A stretch of 64,000 bases of DNA from NCBI RefSeq assembly GCF_021730435.1, contig NZ_JABWGX010000023.1:16269-80268 (forward strand). Direction: 5' to 3'. The translations under genes and the position numbers were made by a program. The notes beneath the pieces are model-generated. The model was not told the origin of the DNA. It made no database searches and worked only from the letters and a program-made list of their open reading frames with translations. Source of the DNA: Xanthobacter agilis. Its GTDB lineage: Bacteria > Pseudomonadota > Alphaproteobacteria > Rhizobiales > Xanthobacteraceae. Each line of letters opens with the position of its first letter. The stretch's first letter is position 1. Below are positions 52,139-61,496 of this stretch, piece by piece.

Positions 52139-54113
52139 GCGCGAGCGCGGGTTGCGGCTCCGGCGCGACCCGCGGCAGAAGGATGATCGTCAGCGTGCCG
52201 CGGGGCGCGGACGGGCGCGGGCTGACGACTTCGATCCGCCCGCCGAGCAGCTCGGTGACGATCTGGTGCACGATATGCAGTCCGAGCCCGGTGCCGCCGC
52301 CGCCCCGCGCCGTGGTGAAGAACGGCTCGAACACATGCGGCAAAGCCTCGGGCGGAATGCCGACGCCATCGTCCTCCAGCTCGATGCGCACATGGTCCGG
52401 TCCCTCGGCCCGCGCGGTGATCCACACCGTGCCGTGCCGGCCCTCGGCAAAGGCGTGCTTCAACGCATTGCCGAGAAGATTGGACAGCACCTGCTGCAAG
52501 GGTCCGGGGTAGCTCTCCATCTCGATCCCGCCCGCGAGCGCGCAGACCAGGGCGACCCCCCCGCTCGCATCCCATTTGCGCAGGCGGGGGTCGGCATCGA
52601 GAACGGTCTCGGCGAGGTCCATGGCACGGCGCGCCACCGTGGCGCGGTCGAGCGCCACCTGCTTGAAGCGCCGCACCAGATCGACGCAGCGGCGCACCGC
52701 GTCCTGGGCCAGCGCCAGGTCATCCCGGTCCGACGCGATGAAGGCATCAAGATCGGAGCGCCGCAGGCCGGCGGTCAACCGGCCTTCCAGCGTGGACACC
52801 GCGTCCCGGGCGCGGCTGAGACTCAAATTGGCGACCCCGAGCGGCGTGTTCAGCTCATGGGCCACTCCGGCCACCATGAGCCCCAGCGACGACAGCCGCT
52901 CCGCCCGCGCGACCTCCTGCTGCACCTCGGCCAGATGACGGCTGGCGTCGGTGAGCGCGGCATTGGCCGTCTTCAGCGCACGCGTCTGTTGCGCGTCCCG
53001 CTCAAGGCCCGCGGCCAGGCGCACGCCAATGACGGACACCATGGCCATGAGCACGAGCGCCAACACCGACAGGATGATCTTGGCCGCCGTCTCGCCCCCC
53101 GCCCCGGGGACGCCATCCATCCGGATCAGCAGATACAGATGGGTTCCCGGCCCGCCTACGATGCTGGCCTCCCGCGCCGAGATCAGGCCTTCCCCGAGAT
53201 CGAGCCGGTGGAACAGCCAATGCGTGTCGCCGGCGTCAACCTCTCCCGCGCGCGCGGCCCCCATCGCCGCCCAGAGCCTGGGGTCGTCATGGGCCAGAGT
53301 GGCATCGGGGCGGCCACGCTGCCAGGCCCAGTCCTGATCGGCGGAAGGCCCCATGATCCAATAGCCGTCAGGATTCGCCATCAACAGCGAGATGCGGGGA
53401 TCGGTGCCCGCCACGCGCCGGATCCGGTCGAGCAGGGCCTGAGCGGCATAATTGATGACGACGATGCCCCGGCGTTCGCCCGCGATCTGTAATGGCGTCG
53501 CCACCCGCAGCATGGGGCGGAAAGGCTCCTCCACCACCTCGTGCTCCACGTTCAGATCGATGGCGGAATAATAGATCCCCTTCATGGGCAAGGCGTCGGC
53601 CTCCCGAAAATAGGCACGAGCCGACTTGTCCTGGAGTTGATCGGGCGGAATAAGAGCGATCATCCTGGCGCGCTGGTCCACGCGCAACCGCTCCCGCCCC
53701 CTCTGATCGATCCAGCGCACCTGATCGTAATCGGGCGAGCTGGCGGCGAAGCTCAGGAAGAGCCGGCCCCCGATGCCTTCCGGCCGCAGCTCGTCCTCGG
53801 GGAGCTGCCCGGTGAGGGCGCCGAGGAACAGAATGTCGCGTCCCAGCCGATCGAGAACCCGCCTGATGAGATCCTCGCCCCCGCGCAGGATATCCGCGCC
53901 GCGCGCCGCCCGCGCGTCCCGGTAGCCAGTCTCGATCTGGAACCAGAGCAGTGGCACCCCAACCGCCACCACAAGCACCCAGGGTCCGAGGAAAATCCCC
54001 ACCCGCCGCCGCTGTCGATAGACGATGCCGACCGCCCGCTTCCCCTGCTCCAGCACGGCCTTCACCCGCTGCACCGGCCCCCCGCGCGCGGCTGGCGCCT
54101 CACCGGCTGCCAA
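52131..54113 (-). CDS. membrane sensor histidine kinase
   Basis: Up to 660 residues. Membrane helix at about 42-60, a periplasmic sensor of about 280 residues resembling a double-Cache domain (EPFRPMLRVATPLQIAG, IVVINYAAQALLDRI), second helix about 345-368, coiled coil, then a kinase core. H419 in VAGVAHELNTPLG is the phosphorylation site; N box NLLGNALKHAF, G1 EDDGVGIPP and G2 GGGGTGLGLHIV are intact. The start may be TTG at 54113, overlapping the upstream gene by 14 bases, or GTG at 54074. It is probably the partner of the overlapping REC-EAL regulator. Confidence 0.88.
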   Translation of the reverse strand: MAAGEAPAARGGPVQRVKAVLEQGKRAVGIVYRQRRRVGIFLGPWVLVVAVGVPLLWFQIETGYRDARAARGADILRGGEDLIRRVLDRLGRDILFLGALTGQLPEDELRPEGIGGRLFLSFAASSPDYDQVRWIDQRGRERLRVDQRARMIALIPPDQLQDKSARAYFREADALPMKGIYYSAIDLNVEHEVVEEPFRPMLRVATPLQIAGERRGIVVINYAAQALLDRIRRVAGTDPRISLLMANPDGYWIMGPSADQDWAWQRGRPDATLAHDDPRLWAAMGAARAGEVDAGDTHWLFHRLDLGEGLISAREASIVGGPGTHLYLLIRMDGVPGAGGETAAKIILSVLALVLMAMVSVIGVRLAAGLERDAQQTRALKTANAALTDASRHLAEVQQEVARAERLSSLGLMVAGVAHELNTPLGVANLSLSRARDAVSTLEGRLTAGLRRSDLDAFIASDRDDLALAQDAVRRCVDLVRRFKQVALDRATVARRAMDLAETVLDADPRLRKWDASGGVALVCALAGGIEMESYPGPLQQVLSNLLGNALKHAFAEGRHGTVWITARAEGPDHVRIELEDDGVGIPPEALPHVFEPFFTTARGGGGTGLGLHIVHQIVTELLGGRIEVVSPRPSAPRGTLTIILLPRVAPEPQPALART

Positions 54114-56325
54114 GGCGGGCCACCAACGCGTCGAGCGGCTCCGGCCGCGCGAACAGAAAGCCTTGGGCCAAATGGCAACCCTGCTCGCGCAGCCACACCG
54201 CCTGCCTTTGTGTCTCCACCCCTTCGGCCAGCACCTGGATCTTCATGCGCTGGCCCAGACGCACCATCATTTCGGTGATGGAGGTGTCGCTCCCGGGATC
54301 CCCCAGAGGGGTCACGAACGACCGGTCGATCTTGAGCTTCGCCGGATGCAGCGCTTGCAGCAGCGTGAGCGACGAATAGCCCGTGCCGAAATCGTCGATG
54401 GCGAGGGGAAACCCCATCTCCTTCAAGCGATCGAGCACGCCACGCGCGGACTTGTGATGCTCGACGGCGATGGATTCCGTGATCTCAAGCTCGATGGTCC
54501 GCGGATCGACCGCGAAGGCCTTGCAGCAGGCCGCGGCCTCCTGGGCGAACTCGGCCCGCGCCAGCTGACGCGGCGACACGTTGACGGCCAGGGTGAGCCT
54601 GAAGCCCGCCGCGACAAGGGTCCTCTGCGCGGCGCACGCCTGGCGCAGGATGCGCAGTCCCAAGGGTACGATCAGGCCATTGGCCTCCGCGATGGCGATG
54701 AACTCACCCGGCGGGATCACCTGCCCGTCAGGCCGGGTCCAGCGCGCGAGCGCCTCGGCGCCGACCACGCGGCCCGTGGCCAATTCCACCTGTGTCTGAA
54801 ACACCACGCCGATCTCGTCGCGCTGCAACGCGTGGTACAAATCTCGGGAAAGCCGGAAGCGACGCGCCACCCCGGCATCAAGGTCAGGCTCGTAATCGAG
54901 CGTCAGCCCGCCGCCGAGCACCCCCGCGCGCTTCAGCAGCAGCAGCCCGACCGCCAGCACGTTCGGGGCCGTGCCATCGGCATGATCGAGATCGAGCCGC
55001 GCCGAATCGACGCCGATGAAGGGCGCCGCCGCCTCGTCCGGTCCATCCTCAATGTCGCGCAGCAGTTCGGGACGGACCAGGTCCGCCGGTCCCAGCACCG
55101 CGAAGGTGTCCTCGTGGAGGCGCGCGAGCATGCAGGGCGGCGGGAACAGGCGCTGCAGACGCCCCACCACCGCCTTCAGCATCTCATTGCCCTGCGCCAC
55201 CCCGAGCGACACGCAACTTTCCGAATATTGGTCGAGATCCAGCAGCAGCAGCACCCGATTGCGCGGCAGCGGCAGGTCCAGCGCCTGCTCCACCGCCCGG
55301 CGCAAGGCGTTGGCATTGGGAATGGAAAGCAGCGGATCCTCGAACGCCAGCCGGTCCAGGCGGCTGGAAAGGGCCACATTGGCGAGCCCGGTGGCGATAT
55401 TGGCAACGAACACGCCGAGCAGTTCCCGCTCGGTCCGGTCCAGCGGGCGGCCGGTGGCGAGATAGGCCGCCGTATGCGCCGTCTCCGGTTCGTTGCCGGA
55501 AAAGAAAAGGACCTGACAGTCTTCGTTTTCCAGCGACGCCTGATTGGCGAGCGCGGTCTCGATCAGGCTGCGGATGCGGCCATCCCCAAGGCTGGCGAGG
55601 GCGCCTCCAAGAGCCGCCTGAAACCGTCCGGCCGCCCCGATGATGGTGGCGCCCGCGCCCCTTTCCCCCCGCACGCACACCAGCCCCTCCGCGGTGACGC
55701 CGAAGAGGCTTGAAAGCTCGAGAATCATGCGGCAGGCGAAATCCTCGAAGCCGCGGGCGCGCGACAGCGCGTTGCTCGCCTCCACGATGCCCTGAAGCCC
55801 GCGCCGCGCGCGATGAAGGGCGCGGATCTGCTCCCAGGTTCGCAGATTGCCCACCAGGATCGAATGCAGGCGGGCGTTGCTGAGCTCCGTTTTGAGCCAG
55901 TAATCCGAAATGTCCAGGAGTTCCAGGGACGGCCGCATAGGCGCCATTCCGGGCTGTCCGGTGACCAGAACAATACGCACCTGCGCATTGCCCATCGCCT
56001 CGCGGATGTAGCGCACCAGCCGCAGGCCGGCATCGTCGCTTTCCATCATCACATCGAGCAGGACCAGGGCGATGTCGGGGCGTCTTGCGAGAACTTCGGC
56101 GGCCTGGGCCGCCGACCGGGCGGTGTTGAACTCGATCTGCGCATCACGGTAGCGGAAGTCGCGCAGCGAGAGTTCCAGCGACCGCTGAAACGCAGCATCG
56201 TCATCGACGCTCAGAACCGCAATGCACGGTTTCGCACTCCCGCGCGCCGTCTCTTCGCGGGGCGCCTCGTCCGAGAATGCGAACAACGGATCTTGATCGC
56301 CGGAAAGACCGAGGTCGGTCTGCAT
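54100..56325 (-). CDS. REC-DUF3369-degenerate GGDEF-EAL response regulator (c-di-GMP phosphodiesterase)
   Basis: 741 residues, soluble. Receiver domain (about 34-150) with acidic pocket D41-D43 and phosphoacceptor D91 in LLDVMMES; then a DUF3369/GAF-like domain (about 160-320). The GGDEF-like domain has HEDTF (in ARLHEDTFAVL) where the GGDEF motif should be, so no cyclase activity is expected. The C-terminal EAL domain has GAEALARW, LAVNVSP, ELEITES, IDDFGTGYSS, KIDRSF and LAEGVET, all the metal and catalytic groups, so it should degrade c-di-GMP. First gene of the pair with the kinase; GGGAGG precedes the ATG. Confidence 0.9.
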   Translation of the reverse strand: MQTDLGLSGDQDPLFAFSDEAPREETARGSAKPCIAVLSVDDDAAFQRSLELSLRDFRYRDAQIEFNTARSAAQAAEVLARRPDIALVLLDVMMESDDAGLRLVRYIREAMGNAQVRIVLVTGQPGMAPMRPSLELLDISDYWLKTELSNARLHSILVGNLRTWEQIRALHRARRGLQGIVEASNALSRARGFEDFACRMILELSSLFGVTAEGLVCVRGERGAGATIIGAAGRFQAALGGALASLGDGRIRSLIETALANQASLENEDCQVLFFSGNEPETAHTAAYLATGRPLDRTERELLGVFVANIATGLANVALSSRLDRLAFEDPLLSIPNANALRRAVEQALDLPLPRNRVLLLLDLDQYSESCVSLGVAQGNEMLKAVVGRLQRLFPPPCMLARLHEDTFAVLGPADLVRPELLRDIEDGPDEAAAPFIGVDSARLDLDHADGTAPNVLAVGLLLLKRAGVLGGGLTLDYEPDLDAGVARRFRLSRDLYHALQRDEIGVVFQTQVELATGRVVGAEALARWTRPDGQVIPPGEFIAIAEANGLIVPLGLRILRQACAAQRTLVAAGFRLTLAVNVSPRQLARAEFAQEAAACCKAFAVDPRTIELEITESIAVEHHKSARGVLDRLKEMGFPLAIDDFGTGYSSLTLLQALHPAKLKIDRSFVTPLGDPGSDTSITEMMVRLGQRMKIQVLAEGVETQRQAVWLREQGCHLAQGFLFARPEPLDALVARLGSR

Positions 56326-56441
56326 GCTGCCCTCCCTCGAGGCGATGAGAGGCCAAAGTCACGACTTTTGAACGATTTCGATACAGCTTAGAACTGCAGA
56401 CGAGCCTCTGACAAGCCCCGCGTTGCGCCCACGCTCGATCC

Positions 56442-56464
56442 CCGCCGCGGCTGATCCGCGGCGG
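56442..56464. promoter_or_regulatory. hairpin in the gap upstream of the EAL regulator gene
   Basis: CCGCCGCGG-CTGAT-CCGCGGCGG, a perfect 9-bp stem. It is in the 191-base gap between the SBF symporter stop (56517) and the regulator start (56325), both on the minus strand. No T-run, so Rho-dependent end or message stabiliser. Confidence 0.45.
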
Positions 56465-56516
56465 TAGCCCGTGCACGGGAAGGGGCGTGTTGCGAAACCG
56501 GCGGCGCGACCGCCGA

Positions 56517-57569
56517 TCACGCGTCGTCGGACTTCTGCGGCGGCTGCGCGGCAACGAGCGAGGGTTCGGCCGCCTCGTCCTCCGCGATGGCTTCCAGCAC
56601 CTCGCCTTTCGCCGCGCGATGACCGGCGATGAAGCCGATCACCACCAATTGCAGGAAGTGGTAGATCATGATCGGCGTGATGATGAGCGAGAGCTGCGGC
56701 GAGGTGCCGAACATCACCTTGGCGATGGGCAGGCCGGTCGCCAGCGACTTCTTGGAGCCGCAGAACAACACCGCCGTGGTGTCCGCGTGGTTGAAGCCCA
56801 CCAGCCGGCAGAACAGGGCGATCAGCACATAGACCACCGCGAACAGCAGGCCCACGCCGGCGATCATCTCGATCAGCAAGGTGGGGCTCTGCCCGCTCCA
56901 GACGCCGGCGGCGACGCTGTCGCAGAAGGCGTTGTAGACGATGGCCAGGATCACCGCGCGATCCGCCACCTTCACGATCACCTTGTGCTTCTCCACCACC
57001 GACAGCAGCAGCGGCCGCACCAATTGCCCCGCCACCAGGGGCAGGATGACGATGATGACGAGCTTCAAGATCACGTCGCCCAACGCCATGGAACCGCCGG
57101 TGGCGTGCAGGTACCAGGCCATCAGCAGCGGCGTGACGAACACGCCGATGAGCGAGGAGACGGAGGCGTTGAAGATGGCCACCGCCACGTTGCCCTTCGC
57201 CAGCGACGTCATGGCCACCGACGACGACACGGTGGACGGCAGCGCCGCCAGAAAGAAAAAGCCGATGCCCACGTCCTCCGGCATCAGCCGGCTGAGCACC
57301 GGCATGGCCAGCACCACCACCAGCGGAAACAGCCCGAAGGTCGCCAGCTGCACCACCAGGTGCAACTGCCAGCGCGTGGCGCTTTCCAGCAGCCGGCGGG
57401 TGGCCAGCGAAATGCCGTAGAGGAAGAAGATGACGCCGATGCCCCAGGTGGCGGCGCGGTCCGCATGCAGGATGCCACCCGTCACGCCTGGCTGAGGCCA
57501 GATGAGGGCAAGGACAACGACGACGACGAGGGCGGGCAGGAAGGGATCGATTTTGATGCGCGCGGACAT
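56517..57569 (-). CDS. bile acid:sodium symporter-like (SBF, YfeH-type) membrane protein
   Basis: 350 residues with about ten membrane helices. FFLYGISLATRRLLESATRWQLH, ALPSTVSSSVAMTSLAKGN and FCGSKKSLATGLPIAKVMF match the SBF_like family (relatives of ASBT and plant/yeast counterparts). The Asn/Ser/Gly-rich crossing regions that bind sodium are visible in outline. The substrate is unknown. Start ATG at 57569 (MSARIKIDPFLPA); an open frame up to 57938 is non-conserved and includes a DNA tandem repeat. Confidence 0.87.
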   Translation of the reverse strand: MSARIKIDPFLPALVVVVVLALIWPQPGVTGGILHADRAATWGIGVIFFLYGISLATRRLLESATRWQLHLVVQLATFGLFPLVVVLAMPVLSRLMPEDVGIGFFFLAALPSTVSSSVAMTSLAKGNVAVAIFNASVSSLIGVFVTPLLMAWYLHATGGSMALGDVILKLVIIVILPLVAGQLVRPLLLSVVEKHKVIVKVADRAVILAIVYNAFCDSVAAGVWSGQSPTLLIEMIAGVGLLFAVVYVLIALFCRLVGFNHADTTAVLFCGSKKSLATGLPIAKVMFGTSPQLSLIITPIMIYHFLQLVVIGFIAGHRAAKGEVLEAIAEDEAAEPSLVAAQPPQKSDDA

Positions 57570-58147
57570 GGACCTGGGGCAGACGTCGTGAGAGTTCAGG
57601 AATTGGAGCGTGGCGCCCCCGCGGCCTGGGCGACCTTCCGGGAACGACGCCTCGACCGTTCTCTTTGGCTGGCTTGCTGATGCCTTCGCGCCGGCCCGAC
57701 AGACCGGGCCGCGTGCAGGCCAGACAACCACGCCACGGAACTGTACCTCCGCGGCGCGGCCCAAATTGATCCGCGTTTTGATCCCGGTCAACCGACCGCA
57801 ACGCTCGCCGCTGGGGAATGCACCCGCTTGCCGCGCCCCTCCCCGGAAATCCCGACGCCGTCCCCCGCTCCCGGCGCCCCCGATCTCCGCTGGCGCGTTC
57901 ATGTCCACATGGGCGTTCATGTCCACATGGGCGTTCATATCCCAAAGGTCCGCCGCAAAGGCTTGTGGTCCCGTGGTTTGCCGGCTATGGCCGCGCCGTC
58001 GGCTGGAAAGACGGCCGGCGGACGGTCGCTTGCGAGAATTGTGTCGTTCGCCGGGCCGGGTTAAGAGTTTAAAAAAGCGTCGCGCCCAAAGATCGTGCAG
58101 GTCAATTTGCAGGCGCCGCGTTCCGGAACAGAGGGGTCTAGCGGCGG
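57570..58147. other. divergent intergenic region between the SBF symporter and liv operon
   Basis: A 578-base gap with no convincing gene. It holds an 18-bp tandem repeat at 57895-57943 and the promoters of both flanking transcription units. A short A/T-rich patch at 58064-58076 is the likeliest place for liv promoter elements. No clear palindrome of the Lrp or LysR type was found. Confidence 0.4.
57895..57943. repeat. 18-bp tandem repeat, about 2.5 units
   Basis: GCGTTCATGTCCACATGG repeated exactly at 57895-57912 and 57913-57930, with a decayed third start at 57931. It lies in the SBF/liv gap. Confidence 0.75.
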
Positions 58148-59065
58148 ATGGACATCTTCCTCCAGCAGCTCATCAACGGATTGACCCTCGGGTCGATCTA
58201 CGGCCTGATCGCCATCGGCTACACGATGGTGTTCGGCATCATCGGCATGGTGAACTTCGCCCATGGGGACGTGTTCATGGTGAGCGCCTTCATCGCGCTC
58301 ATCTGCGTGCTGCTGCTCACGACCGTGGTCGGCATCAGCTCCATCTTCCTGGTGCTGGCGATCACGCTGGTGGTGGCCATGGCGTTCACCGGGCTGGTGA
58401 GCTGGGCCATCGAGCGGCTGGCCTATCGCCCGCTTCGCGGCTCGTTCCGCCTCGCGCCCATGATCTCCGCCATCGGCATGTCCATCTTCCTGTCGAACTT
58501 CGTGCAGGTGGCCCAGGGCCCGCGCAACAAGCCGCTGCCCCCCATGGTGCCGGACGTGATCGTGCTGATGGAGCGCGACGGCTATCAGGTGACCCTCGCC
58601 TACAAGCAGATCCTCATCATGGCGGTCACCGCCGGCCTGCTGTTCGGCTTCTGGTGGCTGGTGCAGAAGACGCCGCTCGGGCGGGCACAGCGCGCCTGCG
58701 AGCAGGATCGCAAGATGGCCGCCCTGCTCGGCATCAACGTGGACCGCACCATCTCCCTCACCTTCGTCATCGGCGCCGCCCTCGCCGCCGTGGCCGGGGT
58801 CTTGTACCTCATGTATTATGGCGTGGTGAATTTCGCGGATGGCTTCGTGCCGGGGGTGAAGGCCTTCACGGCGGCGGTGCTGGGTGGCATCGGCTCTTTG
58901 CCCGGAGCGGTGCTCGGGGGCCTTCTCATCGGCCTCATCGAAACTTTCTGGTCCGCTTATTTCTCCATTGAATACAAGGATGTTGCGGCCTTCTCCATCC
59001 TCGTCGTGGTGCTCATCTTCATGCCCCAGGGCCTGCTTGGCCGACCGGAAGTGGAGAAGGTGTGA
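58148..59065 (+). CDS. livH: branched-chain amino acid ABC transporter, permease LivH
   Basis: 305 residues, eight or so membrane helices. QQLINGLTLGSIYGLIAIGY and GMVNFAHGDVFM are the LivH signatures; the coupling loop is around RAQRACEQDRKMAALLGIN. First gene of livHMGF-x-livK. Its stop overlaps the livM start by one base (TGATG). Confidence 0.95.
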   Translation: MDIFLQQLINGLTLGSIYGLIAIGYTMVFGIIGMVNFAHGDVFMVSAFIALICVLLLTTVVGISSIFLVLAITLVVAMAFTGLVSWAIERLAYRPLRGSFRLAPMISAIGMSIFLSNFVQVAQGPRNKPLPPMVPDVIVLMERDGYQVTLAYKQILIMAVTAGLLFGFWWLVQKTPLGRAQRACEQDRKMAALLGINVDRTISLTFVIGAALAAVAGVLYLMYYGVVNFADGFVPGVKAFTAAVLGGIGSLPGAVLGGLLIGLIETFWSAYFSIEYKDVAAFSILVVVLIFMPQGLLGRPEVEKV

Positions 59066-60555
59066 TGGCGCCCCACAGATCGGACCTGTGGGAACGCGAG
59101 GACACGCCGCCGGAGACCACGCCCGCGGCGCCTCCGGTCCCGCCGGCACCGGCGGCGGACGCGGTGGTTCTGCCGGCCATCAAGGACGCGGTGGCTTCCG
59201 GCGTCATCACCGGCCTGCTGCTGCTGCCGCTGGTGGGCTTCCGGGCGACGGAATCGGGGTCCGGCCCGCTGACCCTCACCTATCGATTCGGCCTGGTGGC
59301 GGTGTTCGCCCTGCTGGTCGCGGGGTTGCGGCTGGTGCTGAACCTGACCCTGTGGCGACCGGGACGGAAAATCCGGGACAATCGATCCGCCGGGCTGGCC
59401 GCCCTGTCGGCGAAGGTCGCGCCGGCGGCGCGGCCGGCTTTCTTCGCGCTGGCGCTGCTATATCCCCTCCTTGCGGTCACGCTCTCGGGCGGTCTGTCGC
59501 CGAGCCGCTATTGGGTGGATCTCGGCATCTACATCCTCACCTATGTGATGCTGGGTTGGGGGCTCAACATCGTGGTGGGCCTCGCCGGGCTCCTCGACCT
59601 CGGCTATGTGGCCTTCTACGCGGTGGGCGCCTACACCTTCGCGTTATTGTCCACCAGCGTGCCGCTGAACGCCTTCTTCGACGCCCATGTGGCGGAAGGC
59701 TTCTGGGCGTCGTGGTCGTTCTTCGTGTGCTTACCGATGGCCGGCATCCTGGCCGCCTTGTGGGGCGTGATCCTGGGCTTTCCGGTGCTGCGGCTGCGCG
59801 GTGACTATCTCGCCATCGTGACGCTGGCATTCGGCGAGATCATCCGCCTCGTGCTCATCAACTGGGTGTCGCTCACCAATGGCGGGGCGGGCATCTCCTC
59901 CGTCCCGGCCATCACCTTCTTCGGCGTCCCCTTCAACGGCAATGACGACGGCTTCGCCGCCCGGTTCGGGCTGGACTATGATTCCATGCACCGGATGATC
60001 TTCCTGTATTTCATCATCCTGGGGCTCGCGGCGCTGACCGCGCTCGTCACCATCCGGCTGCGTAAGATGCCCGTGGGCCGCGCCTGGGAAGCCTTGCGCG
60101 AGGACGAGATCGCCTGCCGCTCGCTGGGCATCAACACCACGCTGACCAAGCTGACGGCATTCGCCACCGGCGCCATGTTCGGCGGCTTCGCCGGGGCGTT
60201 CTTCGCGGTCCGGGTGCGGTTCGTCTCTCCGGAGAGCTTCACCTTCATGGAATCGGCGGTGATCCTCGCCATCGTGGTGCTCGGCGGCATGGGCTCGCAG
60301 ATGGGGGTGGCTGCGGCGGCGATCCTGCTCATCGGCGGCATGGAGATGCTGCGCAACCTCTCCTTCCTGAAAGCCAGCTTCCTGTTTGGCCCGGATTTCG
60401 ACCCCTCGCTCTACCGCATGCTCATCTTCGGCTTCGCCATGGTGGCGGTGATGGTGTGGCGCCCGCGCGGCCTTGTCGCCAACCGCATGCCCACCATCTT
60501 CCTGAAGCAGCGCAAGGCAGTGTCCGGGGCGCTGGTGAAGGAGGGCCACGGCTGA
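59065..60555 (+). CDS. livM: branched-chain amino acid ABC transporter, permease LivM
   Basis: 496 residues. A Pro/Ala-rich N-terminal extension of about 40 residues and two extra hydrophobic segments precede the LivM core, which includes LGWGLNIVVGLAGLLDLGYVAFYAVGAY and LREDEIACRSLGIN. The membrane permease pairs with LivH. GGAGAAGG precedes the ATG at 59065; a GTG three bases upstream is also in frame. The stop overlaps the livG start. Confidence 0.95.
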   Translation: MAPHRSDLWEREDTPPETTPAAPPVPPAPAADAVVLPAIKDAVASGVITGLLLLPLVGFRATESGSGPLTLTYRFGLVAVFALLVAGLRLVLNLTLWRPGRKIRDNRSAGLAALSAKVAPAARPAFFALALLYPLLAVTLSGGLSPSRYWVDLGIYILTYVMLGWGLNIVVGLAGLLDLGYVAFYAVGAYTFALLSTSVPLNAFFDAHVAEGFWASWSFFVCLPMAGILAALWGVILGFPVLRLRGDYLAIVTLAFGEIIRLVLINWVSLTNGGAGISSVPAITFFGVPFNGNDDGFAARFGLDYDSMHRMIFLYFIILGLAALTALVTIRLRKMPVGRAWEALREDEIACRSLGINTTLTKLTAFATGAMFGGFAGAFFAVRVRFVSPESFTFMESAVILAIVVLGGMGSQMGVAAAAILLIGGMEMLRNLSFLKASFLFGPDFDPSLYRMLIFGFAMVAVMVWRPRGLVANRMPTIFLKQRKAVSGALVKEGHG

Positions 60556-61496
60556 TGGCTGCGGCGTCCTTCACCCCCAAGGTGCCGAAAAGCTGGGATC
60601 GCGACCCGCTTTTGAAGGTGGACCACCTCTCCATGCGCTTCGGCGGGCTGGTGGCGGTGGGCGACGTGTCGTTTCGCGCCGGGCGTGGCGAGGTCACGGC
60701 GGTGATCGGCCCCAACGGCGCCGGCAAGACCACCGTATTCAACTGCATCACCGGCTTCTACAAGCCCTCCACCGGCCGCCTGGCCCTCATGCAGGGCGGC
60801 CCGGCCACCATGGCGGAACTCGACGCGCTCACCGCCGGGGGCCGCGCCTGGGCGAAGACGGCGGCGGGCGCCACCTATCTGCTCGAGCGCCTGCCGGACC
60901 ACAAGGTGTCGTCGCGGGCCAAGGTGGCGCGCACATTCCAGAACATCCGCCTGTTCTCCGGCATGACGGTTCTGGAAAACCTTCTGGTGGCGCAGCACAT
61001 GTCGCTGACGCAGGCCGGGCTCATCAATCCCGTGGCCCTGCTCAACCTGCCGTCGTGGCGCCGCAAGCAGAAGGCGGCGCTGGAGCTTGCCCTGTACTGG
61101 CTGGACAAAATCGGCCTCACCGCCCGCGCCGACGATCCCGCCGGCGACCTGCCCTATGGCGACCAGCGCCGGCTGGAGATCGCCCGCGCCATGTGCACAC
61201 AGCCCGTCCTTTTGTGCCTGGACGAGCCGGCCGCGGGCCTCAACCCCCGCGAATCCCACGAGCTCAACACCCTCTTGCGCGCCATCCGCACCGAGCACCA
61301 GACCTCCATTTTGCTCATCGAGCACGACATGAGCGTGGTGATGGAGATTTCCGACCACGTGGTGGTTCTGGAATACGGCCGCAAGATCGCCGACGGCGCG
61401 CCCGGCGATGTGCGCAACGACCCCAAGGTCATCGCCTCCTATCTCGGAGTCGAGGACGAGGCGGAGGCGGTCGCCGTGACGGGGGTGCCGGCATGA
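60555..61496 (+). CDS. livG: branched-chain amino acid ABC transporter, ATP-binding protein LivG
   Basis: 313 residues, about 50 more than the usual LivG. Walker A GPNGAGKTTV, a 30-residue insertion between it and the Q-loop FQNIRLFSGMTVLENLL, the modified signature LPYGDQRRLEIAR (typical of LivG), Walker B LLCLDEPAAGLNP and switch His IEHDMSVVM. Start and stop overlap the flanking genes (TGATG with livM, ATGA with livF). Confidence 0.95.
   Translation: MAAASFTPKVPKSWDRDPLLKVDHLSMRFGGLVAVGDVSFRAGRGEVTAVIGPNGAGKTTVFNCITGFYKPSTGRLALMQGGPATMAELDALTAGGRAWAKTAAGATYLLERLPDHKVSSRAKVARTFQNIRLFSGMTVLENLLVAQHMSLTQAGLINPVALLNLPSWRRKQKAALELALYWLDKIGLTARADDPAGDLPYGDQRRLEIARAMCTQPVLLCLDEPAAGLNPRESHELNTLLRAIRTEHQTSILLIEHDMSVVMEISDHVVVLEYGRKIADGAPGDVRNDPKVIASYLGVEDEAEAVAVTGVPA

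Noticed and set aside
54025..55713. Long plus-strand frame opposite the EAL regulator
   Set aside because: Overlaps a firmly identified regulator and shows only Arg/Gly/His/Gln-rich composition.
57570..57938. N-terminal extension of the SBF symporter containing repeated MNAHVD units
   Set aside because: It comes from the DNA tandem repeat being open in that frame; SBF proteins start close to MSARIKID, and ATG 57569 gives normal length.
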